This document shows positions 9,404-18,683 of a stretch of DNA of 64,000 nucleotides, piece by piece. The stretch's first letter is position 1. Each line of letters begins with the position of its first letter. The notes under the pieces were generated by a model. It had not been told where the DNA came from. It ran no database searches and saw only the letters and a list, made by a program, of their open reading frames with translations. Position numbers and translations under genes: made by a program. Source of the DNA: Massilia sp. Mn16-1_5 (GTDB lineage: Bacteria > Pseudomonadota > Gammaproteobacteria > Burkholderiales > Burkholderiaceae_D); the NCBI RefSeq assembly GCF_004798585.1, contig NZ_PPXQ01000003.1, forward strand, positions 62,001 to 126,000. The letters run 5' to 3'.

Positions 9404-10669
9404 TTATCTGACTCCACGCCAGCCGATGTCACGCCGGAACTGCGCGCCATCGAAGCGGATCTTGTCGACGCCCTCGTAGGCCTGCTTCTGCGCCATCTTG
9501 ACGCTGTCGCCCAGGCCGACCACGCACAGCACGCGCCCGCCATTGGTCTGCAGCTTGCCGTCCACCACCTGGGTGCCGGCATGGAAGGTCACGCATTCCG
9601 GCGTCTCGACCGGGATGCCCTCGATGACATCGCCCTTGCGCGGGCTGTCCGGATAGCCGGCGGCGGCCATCACCACGCCGACCGCGGTGCGGCGGTCCCA
9701 TTCGAGTTCGACCTGGTCGAGCGTGCCGTTGCAGGCGTGTTCCAGCACCGTCACATAGTCGCTTTTCAGGCGCGCCATGATCGGCTGGGTTTCCGGATCG
9801 CCCATGCGGCAATTGAATTCCAGCGTACGCGGATTGCCCTCGGCATCGATCATCAGGCCGGCGTACAGGAAGCCGGTGAACGTGATCCCGTCCTTGGCCA
9901 TGCCCTGGATGGTCGGGTTGATGATCTCGCGCATCACGCGCGCATGCATCGCCGGGGTCACGATCGGCGCCGGCGAATAGGCGCCCATGCCGCCCGTGTT
10001 CGGACCCTGGTCCTGGTCCTTCAGGCGCTTGTGGTCTTGCGAGGTGGCCATCGGCAGGACGTGCTTGCCGTCGCACATGACGATGAAGCTGGCTTCTTCG
10101 CCGGCCAGGAATTCCTCGATCACGATGCGCGCGCCGGCGTCGCCGAAGGCGTTATCGGACAGCATGTGGTCGACTGCCGCGTGCGCTTCCTCGAGCGACA
10201 TCGCGACGACGACACCCTTGCCGGCCGCCAGGCCGTCGGCCTTGATGACGATCGGCGCGCCGTTGGCGTCGACGTAGGCGTGGGCTTGCGCGGCATCCGA
10301 GAAGCTCTGGTATGTCGCGGTCGGGATGCCGTGACGCTGCATGAATGCCTTGGCGAAGTCTTTGGAACTTTCCAGTTGCGCCGCTTCGCGCGTCGGTCCG
10401 AAGATCTTGAGGCCGCGCGAACGGAACAGGTTGACGATGCCGGCGGCCAGCGGGGCTTCCGGGCCGACCAGGGTCAGCGCGATGTGTTCGGCCACGACGA
10501 AATCGGCCAGCGCGGCCGGGTCGGTGATGTCGACATTCACCAGGCGCGCGTCGGCCGCGGTGCCGCCGTTGCCCGGCGCCACGTACACCATCTGGACGCG
10601 TTCGGATTGGGCCAGTTTCCAGGCCAGGGCGTGTTCGCGGCCACCGGAGCCGACTACCAGGATCTTCAT
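9404..10669 (-). CDS. purD: Phosphoribosylamine-glycine ligase
   Basis: A 421-residue ATP-grasp enzyme that joins glycine to 5-phosphoribosylamine in purine synthesis. The N-terminal ILVVGSGGREHALAWKLA, the ATP-grasp segments IVIKADGLAAGKGVVVA and VIEEFLAGEEASF, the signature RMGDPETQPI near residue 290 and the C-terminal small domain are all present. Start is the ATG at 10669 (MKILVVG); three extra residues upstream are not needed. It follows yebC by 12 bases and is probably cotranscribed with it. Confidence 0.97.
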   Translation of the reverse strand: MKILVVGSGGREHALAWKLAQSERVQMVYVAPGNGGTAADARLVNVDITDPAALADFVVAEHIALTLVGPEAPLAAGIVNLFRSRGLKIFGPTREAAQLESSKDFAKAFMQRHGIPTATYQSFSDAAQAHAYVDANGAPIVIKADGLAAGKGVVVAMSLEEAHAAVDHMLSDNAFGDAGARIVIEEFLAGEEASFIVMCDGKHVLPMATSQDHKRLKDQDQGPNTGGMGAYSPAPIVTPAMHARVMREIINPTIQGMAKDGITFTGFLYAGLMIDAEGNPRTLEFNCRMGDPETQPIMARLKSDYVTVLEHACNGTLDQVELEWDRRTAVGVVMAAAGYPDSPRKGDVIEGIPVETPECVTFHAGTQVVDGKLQTNGGRVLCVVGLGDSVKMAQKQAYEGVDKIRFDGAQFRRDIGWRGVR

Positions 10670-10681
10670 GGGGCTCACACC

Positions 10682-11407
10682 TTATTCTTCGATGACGGCG
10701 TTGGTATAGATTTCCTGCACGTCGTCCAGGTTTTCCAGCGCGTCGAGCAGTTTCTGCATCTTGATCGCATCTTCGCCGGTGAAGACGGTTTCGGTTGCAG
10801 GCTTCATGATGACTTCGGCCACCTCGGCCTTGAAGCCGGCCTTTTCCAGTGCATCCTTGACGCTCGAGAAGGCGAACGGATCGCACAGCACTTCGAAGCC
10901 GCCTTCCTCGTCCTGCACCACGTCGTCGGCACCGGCTTCCAGCGCCGCTTCCATCAGCTTGTCTTCGTCCACGCCCGGCGCGAACAGGAACTGGCCGGTG
11001 TGCTTGAACATGAAGGCGACCGAACCCTCGGTACCCATGTTGCCGCCGAACTTGCTGAAGGCGTGGCGCACTTCGGCCACGGTACGCACGCGGTTGTCGG
11101 TCATGCAGTCGACGATGATGGCCGCGCCGCCGATGCCGTAGCCTTCGTAGCGGATCTCTTCGTAGTCCACACCTTCGAGGCTGCCCGAACCGCGCTGGAT
11201 CGCGCGCGTGACGTTGTCCTTCGGCATATTGGCGTCGGCCGCCTTGTCGACCGCCAGGCGCAGGCGCGGGTTGGCGTCGATGTCGCCGCCGCCCATGCGC
11301 GCGGCGACCGTGATTTCCTTGATCAGTCGGGTCCAGATCTTGCCGCGCTTGGCGTCAGTGGCGGCTTTCTTGTGCTTGATATTGGCCCATTTGCTGTGTC
11401 CAGCCAT
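10682..11407 (-). CDS. YebC/TACO1 family protein
   Basis: A 241-residue, full-length YebC-type protein starting with the invariant [27 protein letters not shown] N-terminus (about residues 1-23). Members have been described as DNA-binding regulators and, more recently, as ribosome-associated factors that relieve stalling at proline-rich sequences (TACO1 in mitochondria). The latter is notable because the window encodes a protein with a poly-proline tract (53.5-54.3 kb). Domains: N-terminal helical domain, then the two alpha/beta domains containing [18 protein letters not shown]. Gene order yebC-purD is common in Burkholderiales. Confidence 0.95.
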   Translation of the reverse strand: MAGHSKWANIKHKKAATDAKRGKIWTRLIKEITVAARMGGGDIDANPRLRLAVDKAADANMPKDNVTRAIQRGSGSLEGVDYEEIRYEGYGIGGAAIIVDCMTDNRVRTVAEVRHAFSKFGGNMGTEGSVAFMFKHTGQFLFAPGVDEDKLMEAALEAGADDVVQDEEGGFEVLCDPFAFSSVKDALEKAGFKAEVAEVIMKPATETVFTGEDAIKMQKLLDALENLDDVQEIYTNAVIEE

Positions 11408-11480
11408 GTCGAGAATTCCTTAGACGGTATGCAAGAGTGGGCGACATTCTAACATGCGCCCCCGTCCGCCAAGGTCTCTC

Positions 11481-11583
11481 GGAGCGCCTTACAACACGCT
11501 CATGGCTGCGTTGCACCGTCTCGCCGTACAGGCGTACTGTCTTCGACGATGCGCCTTGCCCTGAGCATGCTGTAAGACGCTCC
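11481..11583. repeat. 103-bp imperfect palindrome, MITE-like candidate
   Basis: Termini GGAGCGCCTTACAACACGCT and AGCATGCTGTAAGACGCTCC are imperfect inverted repeats (about 17 of 20 positions), with further complementarity towards a central GTACAGGCGTAC palindrome. The element fills most of the gap between the end of the DUF2182 gene and the start of yebC and has no coding potential. It could be a transcription terminator or a non-autonomous mobile element; no transposase is nearby. Confidence 0.55.
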
Positions 11584-11586
11584 ATA

Positions 11587-12390
11587 TTATGGAAACAACA
11601 ATAGTGTGCCCCACGCAACAAGCGCCAAACCGCTGATACAGGCCAGCACCGGACCGCTCGGCAACAGCTTTTCGGCCAGGATCAAGCCCGCCAGGGCGAG
11701 CAGGGCGCCGAGGTTGGTCACCCCGGCGGCGAACAGCAGCAGCATCAGGAGCCAGCAGCAGCCGATGCAGTGCAGGCCATGCGCGCCGCCCATGCGCAGC
11801 GCACCCGCCAGGCCCGGCCGCCAGCCCGCCACCACGAAGGAAAGCGGCGCCCGGCAGTGCTGCAGGCAACGGTGTTTGGCCGGCGTCCACTGGTAAGTGC
11901 CGGCTGCAACCAGGGCCAGGCCGCAGACGCTCGGGTTGACGATGGCCATGCCGGCATCGAGGGCGCCGGCGTCGTGCAGCGCCCATTGCGCGAGCGTGGC
12001 GATGGCGCCGAAGCCGCTCCAGGCGGCCAGGTAGCCGAGCACGAAGAAGAAGGTACCGATGTTCGGGAAGCGCACCACGTGCGCCAGCCGGCTGATGTGG
12101 GCGAACAGCAGGATGACCGGCGTGGCCGCAGGCAGGGTGATCGCCGACAGCATCGCGCCCCACATCCCCAGCAGCAGCAACAGTTCGGGCGCGCGGTAGG
12201 GCAGCGGCGCCGCGCCGAGCGCACCCTCCGGCAGCGGCCCGGCCGCGAGAACGGCCGGTTCGAGCGTCGCGATGCGCAGGGCGCGAAACACGAGGCAGGC
12301 CCAGCAGATCGCGACCAGCATCGCCAGGCAGGCGATGACGAGCGGCCGTTCGCGGCCGGGCTGGGTGTCGACGCGGATCAGGGCCGTCAT
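11587..12390 (-). CDS. DUF2182 family integral membrane protein
   Basis: A 267-residue inner-membrane protein with about seven hydrophobic helices. The family motif is visible as YQWTPAKHRCLQHCR (about residues 165-180), with another Cys/His cluster HGLHCIGCCW further on; such Cys/His sets suggest metal (copper-type) binding, but this is inference. I chose the ATG at 12390 because GGAG lies nine bases upstream and the upstream in-frame ATG at 12444 has no ribosome site. The start codon overlaps the stop of a 41-codon reading frame with a very strong ribosome site. DUF2182 genes often neighbour DUF1326 genes; none is seen here. Confidence 0.85.
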   Translation of the reverse strand: MTALIRVDTQPGRERPLVIACLAMLVAICWACLVFRALRIATLEPAVLAAGPLPEGALGAAPLPYRAPELLLLLGMWGAMLSAITLPAATPVILLFAHISRLAHVVRFPNIGTFFFVLGYLAAWSGFGAIATLAQWALHDAGALDAGMAIVNPSVCGLALVAAGTYQWTPAKHRCLQHCRAPLSFVVAGWRPGLAGALRMGGAHGLHCIGCCWLLMLLLFAAGVTNLGALLALAGLILAEKLLPSGPVLACISGLALVAWGTLLLFP

Positions 12391-12512
12391 CGGAACGCTC
12401 CGTGGCCGGCCGGCAGGCTGGCATGCAGGCACAAACGGAGGCATAAACGCCGGCGCACAGGCAAACGAGGCGCGCGCCGGCCGGGCAGCTGCCTCATGCT
12501 CCAGTTCAGCAT
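12387..12512 (-). CDS. Possible 41-aa leader ORF coupled to the DUF2182 gene
   Basis: A short frame begins at an ATG at 12512 behind a near-perfect ribosome site (GAGGAGGAACA-ATG) and ends in TGA overlapping the DUF2182 ATG (ATGA). The peptide is Arg/Leu-rich with two Cys (RRRLCLRLCLHAS) and resembles no family I know. Composition looks non-protein-like, so it may be a translated leader that opens the downstream start rather than a functional peptide. It could also be that the ribosome site is fortuitous. Confidence 0.4.
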   Translation of the reverse strand: MLNWSMRQLPGRRAPRLPVRRRLCLRLCLHASLPAGHGAFR

Positions 12513-12617
12513 TGTTCCTCCTCGCCGATCAAGATTGTCGAGGTTGGACCGGAAGCGCGCCCTTGCGTTCCGGGCCCCTGCCGAGCTCGATTTCGTGCCA
12601 CGACGTACAATCGTCGG

Positions 12618-13544
12618 ATGAGCCAGCCTGAATCCGCCACGACCGCCACCTCCATGCCGCGCCCGGCCTATGTCGCCGGCTTGGCGATCGCGATTGGCGG
12701 TGCGGTCTTGTTTTCGACTAAAGCAGTAGTCGCCAAACTGCTGTACCGATACCACATCGATGCAGTGACATTGATCGCGTTCAGAATGCTGTTCTCACTT
12801 CCGGTGTTTGCTGCGGTCGCGCTCTGGAAGATGCGCACCGAAGCGCCGCTCAGCCCGGCGGACCGCTGGCGCATCACCGGGCTCGGCCTGATCGGCTATT
12901 ACCTCTCGAGCTACCTGGATTTTCTCGGCCTTCAATATATTTCCGTCGGCCTCGAGCGGCTGATCCTGTTCCTGACGCCGACCTTCGTGCTGGTGATCAC
13001 GGCCACCTTCTTCAAGCGCCGTATTGGCGCGGCCGAGTGGGGCGCGCTGGCGTTGTCGTATTGCGGCATCGTGCTGGTCTTCCTGCACGACCTGGCCGGC
13101 GGCGACACGGCCAGCACGGCCATCGGTGCCTTGTTCGTGCTGGGTTCGGCCGTCAGCTACGCCTTCTACCTGCTCGGCTCGGGCGAGATGGTGCGCCGCA
13201 TCGGTTCGCTGCGCCTGGTGGCCTACGCGATGTGCGTCTCGAGCGTGGCCTGCCTGGCGCAATTCTTTATCTTGCGTCCTGTCGAACTGCTGGTGCAACC
13301 GCTCCCCGTGTATGGCCTCTCGCTCGTGAACGGGGTTTTCTGTACTATCCTCCCGGTGTTCATGACCATGGCCGCGGTGCAGCGCATCGGCGCGGCGACT
13401 GCCTCCCAGGCCGGGATGATCGGCCCGGTGTCGACGCTGTTCCTGGGCTTCCTCGTGCTGGGCGAGCCGCTCACCGCGGTGCAGCTGCTCGGCACCGGCC
13501 TGGTGCTGGCGGGAATCGCGCTGCTGTCCTTGAAAAAACAGTAA
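12618..13544 (+). CDS. EamA/DMT-superfamily transporter
   Basis: A 308-residue inner-membrane protein with about ten helices in two EamA repeats (first from [20 protein letters not shown], second from [20 protein letters not shown]). The second repeat ends with the typical [22 protein letters not shown]. Drug/metabolite transporters export amino acids, nucleosides or other small metabolites; the substrate cannot be read from sequence. It is divergently transcribed from the DUF2182 gene and lies 23 bases before mgsA, so it probably shares its transcript. Confidence 0.92.
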   Translation: MSQPESATTATSMPRPAYVAGLAIAIGGAVLFSTKAVVAKLLYRYHIDAVTLIAFRMLFSLPVFAAVALWKMRTEAPLSPADRWRITGLGLIGYYLSSYLDFLGLQYISVGLERLILFLTPTFVLVITATFFKRRIGAAEWGALALSYCGIVLVFLHDLAGGDTASTAIGALFVLGSAVSYAFYLLGSGEMVRRIGSLRLVAYAMCVSSVACLAQFFILRPVELLVQPLPVYGLSLVNGVFCTILPVFMTMAAVQRIGAATASQAGMIGPVSTLFLGFLVLGEPLTAVQLLGTGLVLAGIALLSLKKQ

Positions 13545-13567
13545 AGAGACGAGAAAGACGAGAAACC

Positions 13568-13960
13568 ATGAAACCACGCATCGCCCTCATTGCCCACGAC
13601 AAGAAGAAGGACGACATGATCGCCCTGGCCGGCGAATACCGCGACTTCCTGGCCGGCTGCAACCTGGTTGCCACCGGCACCACGGGTTCGCGCCTGATCA
13701 ACGAACTCGGCCTCGCCGTCGAATGCATGCATTCCGGCCCCTTCGGAGGCGACCTGCAGATCGGCGCCCGCCTCGTCACCGGCGAGATCGATTGCGTGAT
13801 CTTCCTGCGCGACCCGATGACGCCGCAGCCGCACGAACCCGACATCAACGCCCTGGTGCGCGCCTGCGACGTCCACGACATCGCCTGCGCCACCAACGTA
13901 TCCACGGCTCGCCTGGTGCTGGGCCGCCTGATTACCACCAACAAGGAGACCACAGCATGA
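13568..13960 (+). CDS. mgsA: Methylglyoxal synthase
   Basis: A 130-residue cytosolic enzyme converting dihydroxyacetone phosphate to methylglyoxal plus phosphate, a bypass of lower glycolysis used when sugar phosphates accumulate. Conserved blocks: [12 protein letters not shown] (about residues 6-17), [10 protein letters not shown] (phosphate-binding, about 32-41), [14 protein letters not shown] (with the catalytic Asp) and [25 protein letters not shown]. Start is set by the compact family length. It overlaps the downstream quinone oxidoreductase by four bases (ATGA). The pairing with an NADPH-dependent oxidoreductase may assist handling of reactive carbonyls; that is inference. Confidence 0.96.
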   Translation: MKPRIALIAHDKKKDDMIALAGEYRDFLAGCNLVATGTTGSRLINELGLAVECMHSGPFGGDLQIGARLVTGEIDCVIFLRDPMTPQPHEPDINALVRACDVHDIACATNVSTARLVLGRLITTNKETTA

Positions 13961-14934
13961 TGGCCAAGGCAATCCGCATGACCCGCACCGGCGGGCCCGA
14001 AGTACTGGAATACGTCGACGTCGAGGTAGGAGAGCCGGGTCCGGGCGAGGCGCGCGTGCGCCAGCATGCGATCGGCCTGAACTTCATCGACGTGTATTTC
14101 CGTACCGGCCTGTATCCGATGCCGCTGCCTTCGGGCCTGGGCCAGGAAGGCGCGGGTATCGTCGAGGCGGTAGGCGAGGGCGTGACCCACGTGCAGCCGG
14201 GCGACCGCGTCGCCTATGCCGGACGCCCGAATGGCGCCTACAGCGAACTGCGCACCATGCCGGCCGACGTCCTCGTGAAGCTACCAAGCGGCATCGACTT
14301 CGAGACCGGCGCGGCGATGATGCTGCAGGGGCTGACGGTCCAGTACCTGTTCAACGGCACGTATCAGGTGAAGCCGGGCCAGACCATCCTGTTCCATGCG
14401 GCCGCCGGCGGTGTCGGCCTGATCGCCTGCCAATGGGCGCGCGCACTCGGCGTGAACCTCATCGGCACGGTCGGGTCCAAGGAAAAGGGAGAATTGGCGA
14501 AGGCGGCGGGCGCTGCCCACGTGATCAACTACAACGAGGAGGACATCGTGGCGCGCGTGCTGGACATCACGAACGGCAAGAAGGTCCCCGTCGTCTACGA
14601 TTCGGTCGGCAAGGACACTTTTATTCGCTCGCTCGACTGCCTGCAGCCGCGCGGCCTGATGGTCAGCTTCGGCAATTCCTCGGGCGCCGTGCCGCCGTTC
14701 TCGATGAACGAACTGGCCTCGCGCGGCTCGCTCTACCTCACGCGCCCGTCGCTGGCGGCCTACAGCGCCACCCGTGCCGAGCTGGAAGAGCGCGCGGCCG
14801 ACCTGTTCCGGATGGTCGAAAGCGGCAAAGTGAAGATCGACATCCGCCAGCGCTTCCCGCTGGCCGAAGCCGCCGCCGCCCACACCGCGCTCGAAGCGCG
14901 CCGCACCACCGGCTCGACGATTTTGCTGCCATGA
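13957..14934 (+). CDS. NADPH:quinone oxidoreductase, zeta-crystallin type
   Basis: A 325-residue MDR-superfamily, zinc-free oxidoreductase. The N-terminal GroES-like half has [19 protein letters not shown] and [15 protein letters not shown]. The Rossmann half has [18 protein letters not shown] (NADPH-binding AxxGxG at about 145-165) and the QOR-type [10 protein letters not shown]. Such enzymes carry out one-electron quinone reduction. It overlaps mgsA upstream and a 47-aa membrane protein downstream, each with ATGA, giving a tight three-gene unit. Gene symbol qorA would fit but is not proven. Confidence 0.92.
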   Translation: MMAKAIRMTRTGGPEVLEYVDVEVGEPGPGEARVRQHAIGLNFIDVYFRTGLYPMPLPSGLGQEGAGIVEAVGEGVTHVQPGDRVAYAGRPNGAYSELRTMPADVLVKLPSGIDFETGAAMMLQGLTVQYLFNGTYQVKPGQTILFHAAAGGVGLIACQWARALGVNLIGTVGSKEKGELAKAAGAAHVINYNEEDIVARVLDITNGKKVPVVYDSVGKDTFIRSLDCLQPRGLMVSFGNSSGAVPPFSMNELASRGSLYLTRPSLAAYSATRAELEERAADLFRMVESGKVKIDIRQRFPLAEAAAAHTALEARRTTGSTILLP

Positions 14935-15074
14935 GGGAGTTTAGCGACGACAACGAGCCACAGGAGCCGGACACGGTCGGCGCGCCGAAGTTCGGGCGTT
15001 TATTGATCGTGCTGCTGCTGGCGGTGCTGCTGATTATTGTGATTACCTTCGCGTCCGAAGCGTATTTTTCGTAA
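14931..15074 (+). CDS. Small single-pass membrane protein (47 aa)
   Basis: A 47-residue protein starting at an ATG that overlaps the oxidoreductase stop (ATGA). An acidic N-terminal tail ([15 protein letters not shown]) is followed by Lys-Phe-Gly-Arg and one strongly hydrophobic helix (LLIVLLLAVLLIIVITFA), then a short polar C-terminus. Codon usage is normal for the region. Such small tail-like membrane proteins are usually missed by gene callers; function is unknown. The overlap implies translational coupling to the oxidoreductase. Confidence 0.7.
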   Translation: MREFSDDNEPQEPDTVGAPKFGRLLIVLLLAVLLIIVITFASEAYFS

Positions 15075-15076
15075 TT

Positions 15077-15107
15077 CGTAGGGTGGGCTCCCTGAGCCCA
15101 CCCTACG
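15077..15107. repeat. REP-like perfect palindrome
   Basis: CGTAGGGTGGGCTC and GAGCCCACCCTACG form a perfect 14-bp stem with a 3-base loop, three bases after the stop of the 47-aa gene. It is the most symmetrical copy of the GTAGGGTGG family in the window and lies beside a separate terminator hairpin. Confidence 0.8.
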
Positions 15108-15112
15108 TAAAA

Positions 15113-15140
15113 AAGCCGGAACCTTGGTTCCGGCTTTCTT
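15113..15140. terminator. Bidirectional rho-independent terminator
   Basis: Stem AAGCCGGAACC / GGTTCCGGCTT with a two-base loop, flanked by an A-run on the left and a T-rich run on the right. It sits between the convergent 47-aa gene and DUF4136 lipoprotein gene and can serve both. Confidence 0.85.
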
Positions 15141-15162
15141 CTTTCAAGCGGACAGCTAGACC

Positions 15163-15810
15163 TCAACCTTCCTTACGCTGCAACTCCACGCGCCGCACCT
15201 GGCCGTTCGGTCCCGGGAAGCCGGTGAACGCGCTCTGCACCAGGGCCGGCATCACGGCCGGGGTCGACAGTTCGCGGCTCATGTTGTGCACGGTGACGTC
15301 GAACAGGCGCTTGTCGCCCTTGTCCTTGATCGACACCTGCAGCTCGCGCCGGTACTGGTGCTCGATCGAGACCTGGTACTGGGGGAAGGGGCTCCAGAAC
15401 GGATCGTAGAACGGGTGGTACCAGCCCGCCAGGCGGCCGCGCGGACCGAAGCGCGAGTAGTAGCGCGGGCCGAAACGGTAATAGGGGTAGTCGTAGAACA
15501 TCGGCGACACCGGCTGGATCACGCGCACCGGCACGTCGGTGGTGGTAAAGCGCATGCCGACCTTCAGCGCGGCCGCCCCCGTGTTGGCCTCATTGAAGCC
15601 GAGTTGGGCGAGTTGCCCGCGCACCAGGTTCTGGTAGCTCTGGTATTCCAGCGTATTGTCGAAGCTCGGCGGCGCCTCGAACACGTAGCTCTTGTCCTCG
15701 AGCTGGGCCGGCCATTGATGGAAGGTCGTCACGTCCGAGCGGATGGTGGTGGCACACCCGCCGAGCAACAGCGCCGTGAGCGCCATGCCTGCTGCAATCA
15801 AGCGTTTCAT
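15163..15810 (-). CDS. DUF4136 outer-membrane lipoprotein
   Basis: A 215-residue lipoprotein. The signal peptide ends in the lipobox LLGGC (Cys at residue 19). The body matches DUF4136: TTFHQWP near the mature N-terminus, an SYVFEAPPS segment, LAQLGFNEANTGAAALKVGM, and an aromatic, Tyr/Pro/Arg-rich middle (YDYPYYRFGPRYYSRFG). The family is widespread in Gram-negatives with unknown function, predicted to face the periplasm from the membrane. It is divergent from pepN across about 200 bases. Confidence 0.88.
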   Translation of the reverse strand: MKRLIAAGMALTALLLGGCATTIRSDVTTFHQWPAQLEDKSYVFEAPPSFDNTLEYQSYQNLVRGQLAQLGFNEANTGAAALKVGMRFTTTDVPVRVIQPVSPMFYDYPYYRFGPRYYSRFGPRGRLAGWYHPFYDPFWSPFPQYQVSIEHQYRRELQVSIKDKGDKRLFDVTVHNMSRELSTPAVMPALVQSAFTGFPGPNGQVRRVELQRKEG

Positions 15811-16007
15811 TTCGATTTCTCTCCGATTTTTTTAGACGGTCTTTGCCCAGCCTCAGACTGCGCCTTTCCGCTAATTTTCGCAGAATAATTTACACATGGT
15901 TACCCTCTGCACATGCCGACACATTCCGCCGCACCGAAATCGCGCGAGCCGCGATAAATCTTGTTGGTAAAATAAGCCCTTCTTCGACTGTATTTTCCGG
16001 ACATCCC

Positions 16008-18653
16008 ATGCGCACCGACACGCCCCAGACGATTTACAGGAAAGATTACACCCCGCCCAGCTACCTCGTTGAGACCGTCGAGCTCGGCTTCGACCTCGAT
16101 CCCGCGCGCACCATTGTCGCCAACCGGATGACGCTGCGGCGCAATCCCGACAGTGCCCAGCGCGAAATCGAGCTCTACGGCGAGAACCTGGAACTGGTGG
16201 CGCTGCGCATGAACGGCAACACCCTGACCGATCAGGATTACCGCATCGAAGGCAGCCTGCTGACGATTCCGGATACGCCGGAAGAAGTCACGCTCGAGAT
16301 CGAGACGATCTGCGTGCCCGAACAGAACACGACCCTGAACGGCCTGTACACCTCGAACGGCAGTTTTTATACGCAGTGCGAAGCCGAGGGCTTCCGCGCG
16401 ATTACTTATTTCCCGGATCGCCCGGACGTCATGGCCGTCTTCACCGTCATGCTGCGTGCCGACAAAGACAAGTATCCGGTGCTGCTGTCGAACGGTAACC
16501 TGGTCGAAGAAGGCGATCTCGGCGACGGCCGCCACTATGCCAAGTGGGAAGACCCGTTCAAGAAGCCGTCTTACCTGTTCGCGCTGGTGGCCGCACGCCT
16601 GGTCTGTCAGGAAGAAACCTTCCGCCTGGCGGACGGGCGCGACGCCCTGCTGCAAGTCTGGGTGGAAGAGGGCAACCTCGACAAGACCGACTACGCGATG
16701 CAGTCGCTCAAGAACAGCATCCGCTGGGACGAGGAGCGCTGGAACCTCGAGCTCGACCTGGACCGCTTCATGATCGTCGCCGTCGGCGACTTCAACATGG
16801 GCGCGATGGAAAACAAGGGCCTGAACATCTTCAACACGAAGTTCGTGCTGGCCAATCCGCGTGTCGCCACCGACATCGATTTCCAGGGCATCGAAGCCGT
16901 CGTCGGCCACGAATACTTCCACAACTGGACCGGCAACCGCGTCACCTGCCGCGACTGGTTCCAGCTGTCGCTGAAGGAAGGCCTGACAGTGTTCCGCGAC
17001 CAGGAATTCTCGGCCGACATGATCGGCACCGAGAGCGGCCGCGCCGTCGGCCGCATCGACCAGGTGCGCACCTTGCGCCAGGCCCAGTTCCCGGAAGACG
17101 CCGGCCCGATGGCCCACCCGGTGCGTCCCGACTCCTTCGTCGAGATCAACAATTTTTATACGGTCACCGTGTACGAGAAGGGCGCCGAAGTCGTGCGCAT
17201 GTACCAGACCCTGCTCGGCCGCGAAGGCTTCCGCAAGGGCATGGACCTGTACTTCGAGCGCCATGACGGCCAGGCCGTGACCTGCGACGATTTCCGTCGC
17301 GCCATGGCCGATGCGAACGGTCGCGACCTGTCCCTGTTCGAGCGCTGGTACAGCCAAGCCGGCACCCCGGTGGTGCGCGTCGAAACCCGCTACGACGATG
17401 TCGCCAAGACCTATACGCTGACCTTCTTCCAGTCCTGCCCGGCAACGCCCGGCCAGACCAGCAAGTTCCCTTTCCACATCCCGATCGCCGTCGGCCTGCT
17501 GGGTGCGGATGGGCGCGACCTGCCGCTGAGCATCGGCGGCGAAGAGAAGGGTACGACCACCGTGCTGGAACTGACTGAATCCGAACAAAGCTTCGTCTTC
17601 GACAACGTGCAGGAACAGCCGACGCCATCGATCCTGCGCGACTTTTCCGCGCCGATCATCCTCGACTACAACTACGGCGATGCCGACCTGCTGCACCTGT
17701 TCAACCACGACAGCGATGCCGTGAACCGCTGGGAAGCCGGCCAGCGCCTGGCCATGGGGCGGCTGTTGAAATTGACGGGCGAAGCCGGCGTCGGCGCACC
17801 GTTGATGCTGGACGACACCTTCCTGCTGGCGCTGGGCAAGATACTGAGCGACGAGACGCTCGACCCTTCCTTCCGCGAACAGGCCCTGCTGCTGCCCTCG
17901 GAGGGCATGGTGGCCGAGCAGATCGAGGTCGTGAACCCGCTGTCGATCCACCTGGCGCGCCAGTTCATGCGCGCGAATATCGGCGCCCGCCTGCGCACCG
18001 AATTGCTGGCGCAGTACGAAGCGAACCAGACCCCGGGCGAATACAGCCCGGATGCGCTGTCGATCGGCAAGCGCGCCCTCAAAAACCTGTGCCTGGCCTA
18101 TCTCACCGCGGCGCAGGACGAGGAGGGCCTGGCGCTGGCGCAGAGGCAATTCGACGAAGCCGGCAACATGACCGACCGCGTCGCCGCGCTGAGCGCACTG
18201 ATCCATGCCCGCGCACCGGGCGCGGATGCAGCCCTGCAGCGCTTCTACGACGAGTTCGAGGACGAAGCCCTGGTCATCGACAAGTGGTTCATGCTGCAGG
18301 CTTCGAGCGCGATCACCGACGTGGCCGCCGTGCGCGGCCTGATGCGCCACCCGGCCTTCAACCTGCGCAACCCGAACCGCGCGCGCAGCCTGATTTCGAG
18401 CTTCTGTGCCGGCAACCCGGTCCAGTTCCACGCACCGGACGGCAGCGGCTACGCCTTCTGGGCCGAGCAGGTGATCGCCCTCGACGCCCTGAACCCGCAA
18501 GTGGCCAGCCGCCTGGCCCGCGCGATGGACCGCTGGCGCCGCTACACGCCGGAACTGCAGGAGCACATGAAGAAGGCGCTGCAGCAGGTCGCCGGCCAGC
18601 AGCGCCTGTCGAACGACGTCCGCGAGGTCGTCGGCAAGGCTTTGGCAAATTAA
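16008..18653 (+). CDS. pepN: Aminopeptidase N (M1 family, PepN)
   Basis: An 881-residue cytosolic zinc aminopeptidase that removes N-terminal residues during peptide breakdown. The substrate-binding GAMEN motif lies at about residue 265 and the zinc site HEYFHNWTGNR begins at His301, with the third ligand in the following LKEGLTVFRDQEF helix. The long C-terminal helical domain (DUF3458 regions) completes a normal E. coli-type PepN length. I chose the ATG at 16008 since the upstream extension (from 15843) is not family-like. It is followed 30 bases later by fbp. Confidence 0.97.
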   Translation: MRTDTPQTIYRKDYTPPSYLVETVELGFDLDPARTIVANRMTLRRNPDSAQREIELYGENLELVALRMNGNTLTDQDYRIEGSLLTIPDTPEEVTLEIETICVPEQNTTLNGLYTSNGSFYTQCEAEGFRAITYFPDRPDVMAVFTVMLRADKDKYPVLLSNGNLVEEGDLGDGRHYAKWEDPFKKPSYLFALVAARLVCQEETFRLADGRDALLQVWVEEGNLDKTDYAMQSLKNSIRWDEERWNLELDLDRFMIVAVGDFNMGAMENKGLNIFNTKFVLANPRVATDIDFQGIEAVVGHEYFHNWTGNRVTCRDWFQLSLKEGLTVFRDQEFSADMIGTESGRAVGRIDQVRTLRQAQFPEDAGPMAHPVRPDSFVEINNFYTVTVYEKGAEVVRMYQTLLGREGFRKGMDLYFERHDGQAVTCDDFRRAMADANGRDLSLFERWYSQAGTPVVRVETRYDDVAKTYTLTFFQSCPATPGQTSKFPFHIPIAVGLLGADGRDLPLSIGGEEKGTTTVLELTESEQSFVFDNVQEQPTPSILRDFSAPIILDYNYGDADLLHLFNHDSDAVNRWEAGQRLAMGRLLKLTGEAGVGAPLMLDDTFLLALGKILSDETLDPSFREQALLLPSEGMVAEQIEVVNPLSIHLARQFMRANIGARLRTELLAQYEANQTPGEYSPDALSIGKRALKNLCLAYLTAAQDEEGLALAQRQFDEAGNMTDRVAALSALIHARAPGADAALQRFYDEFEDEALVIDKWFMLQASSAITDVAAVRGLMRHPAFNLRNPNRARSLISSFCAGNPVQFHAPDGSGYAFWAEQVIALDALNPQVASRLARAMDRWRRYTPELQEHMKKALQQVAGQQRLSNDVREVVGKALAN

Positions 18654-18683
18654 TTACAAGTATTCAATCCAAAAAGGAAGTTC

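Noticed and set aside
15900..18566. Very long antisense reading frame (888 codons) opposite pepN
   Set aside because: Product is His/Gln/Ala-rich and family-less; it arises from high GC and lack of stop codons in the shadow of a strong real gene.
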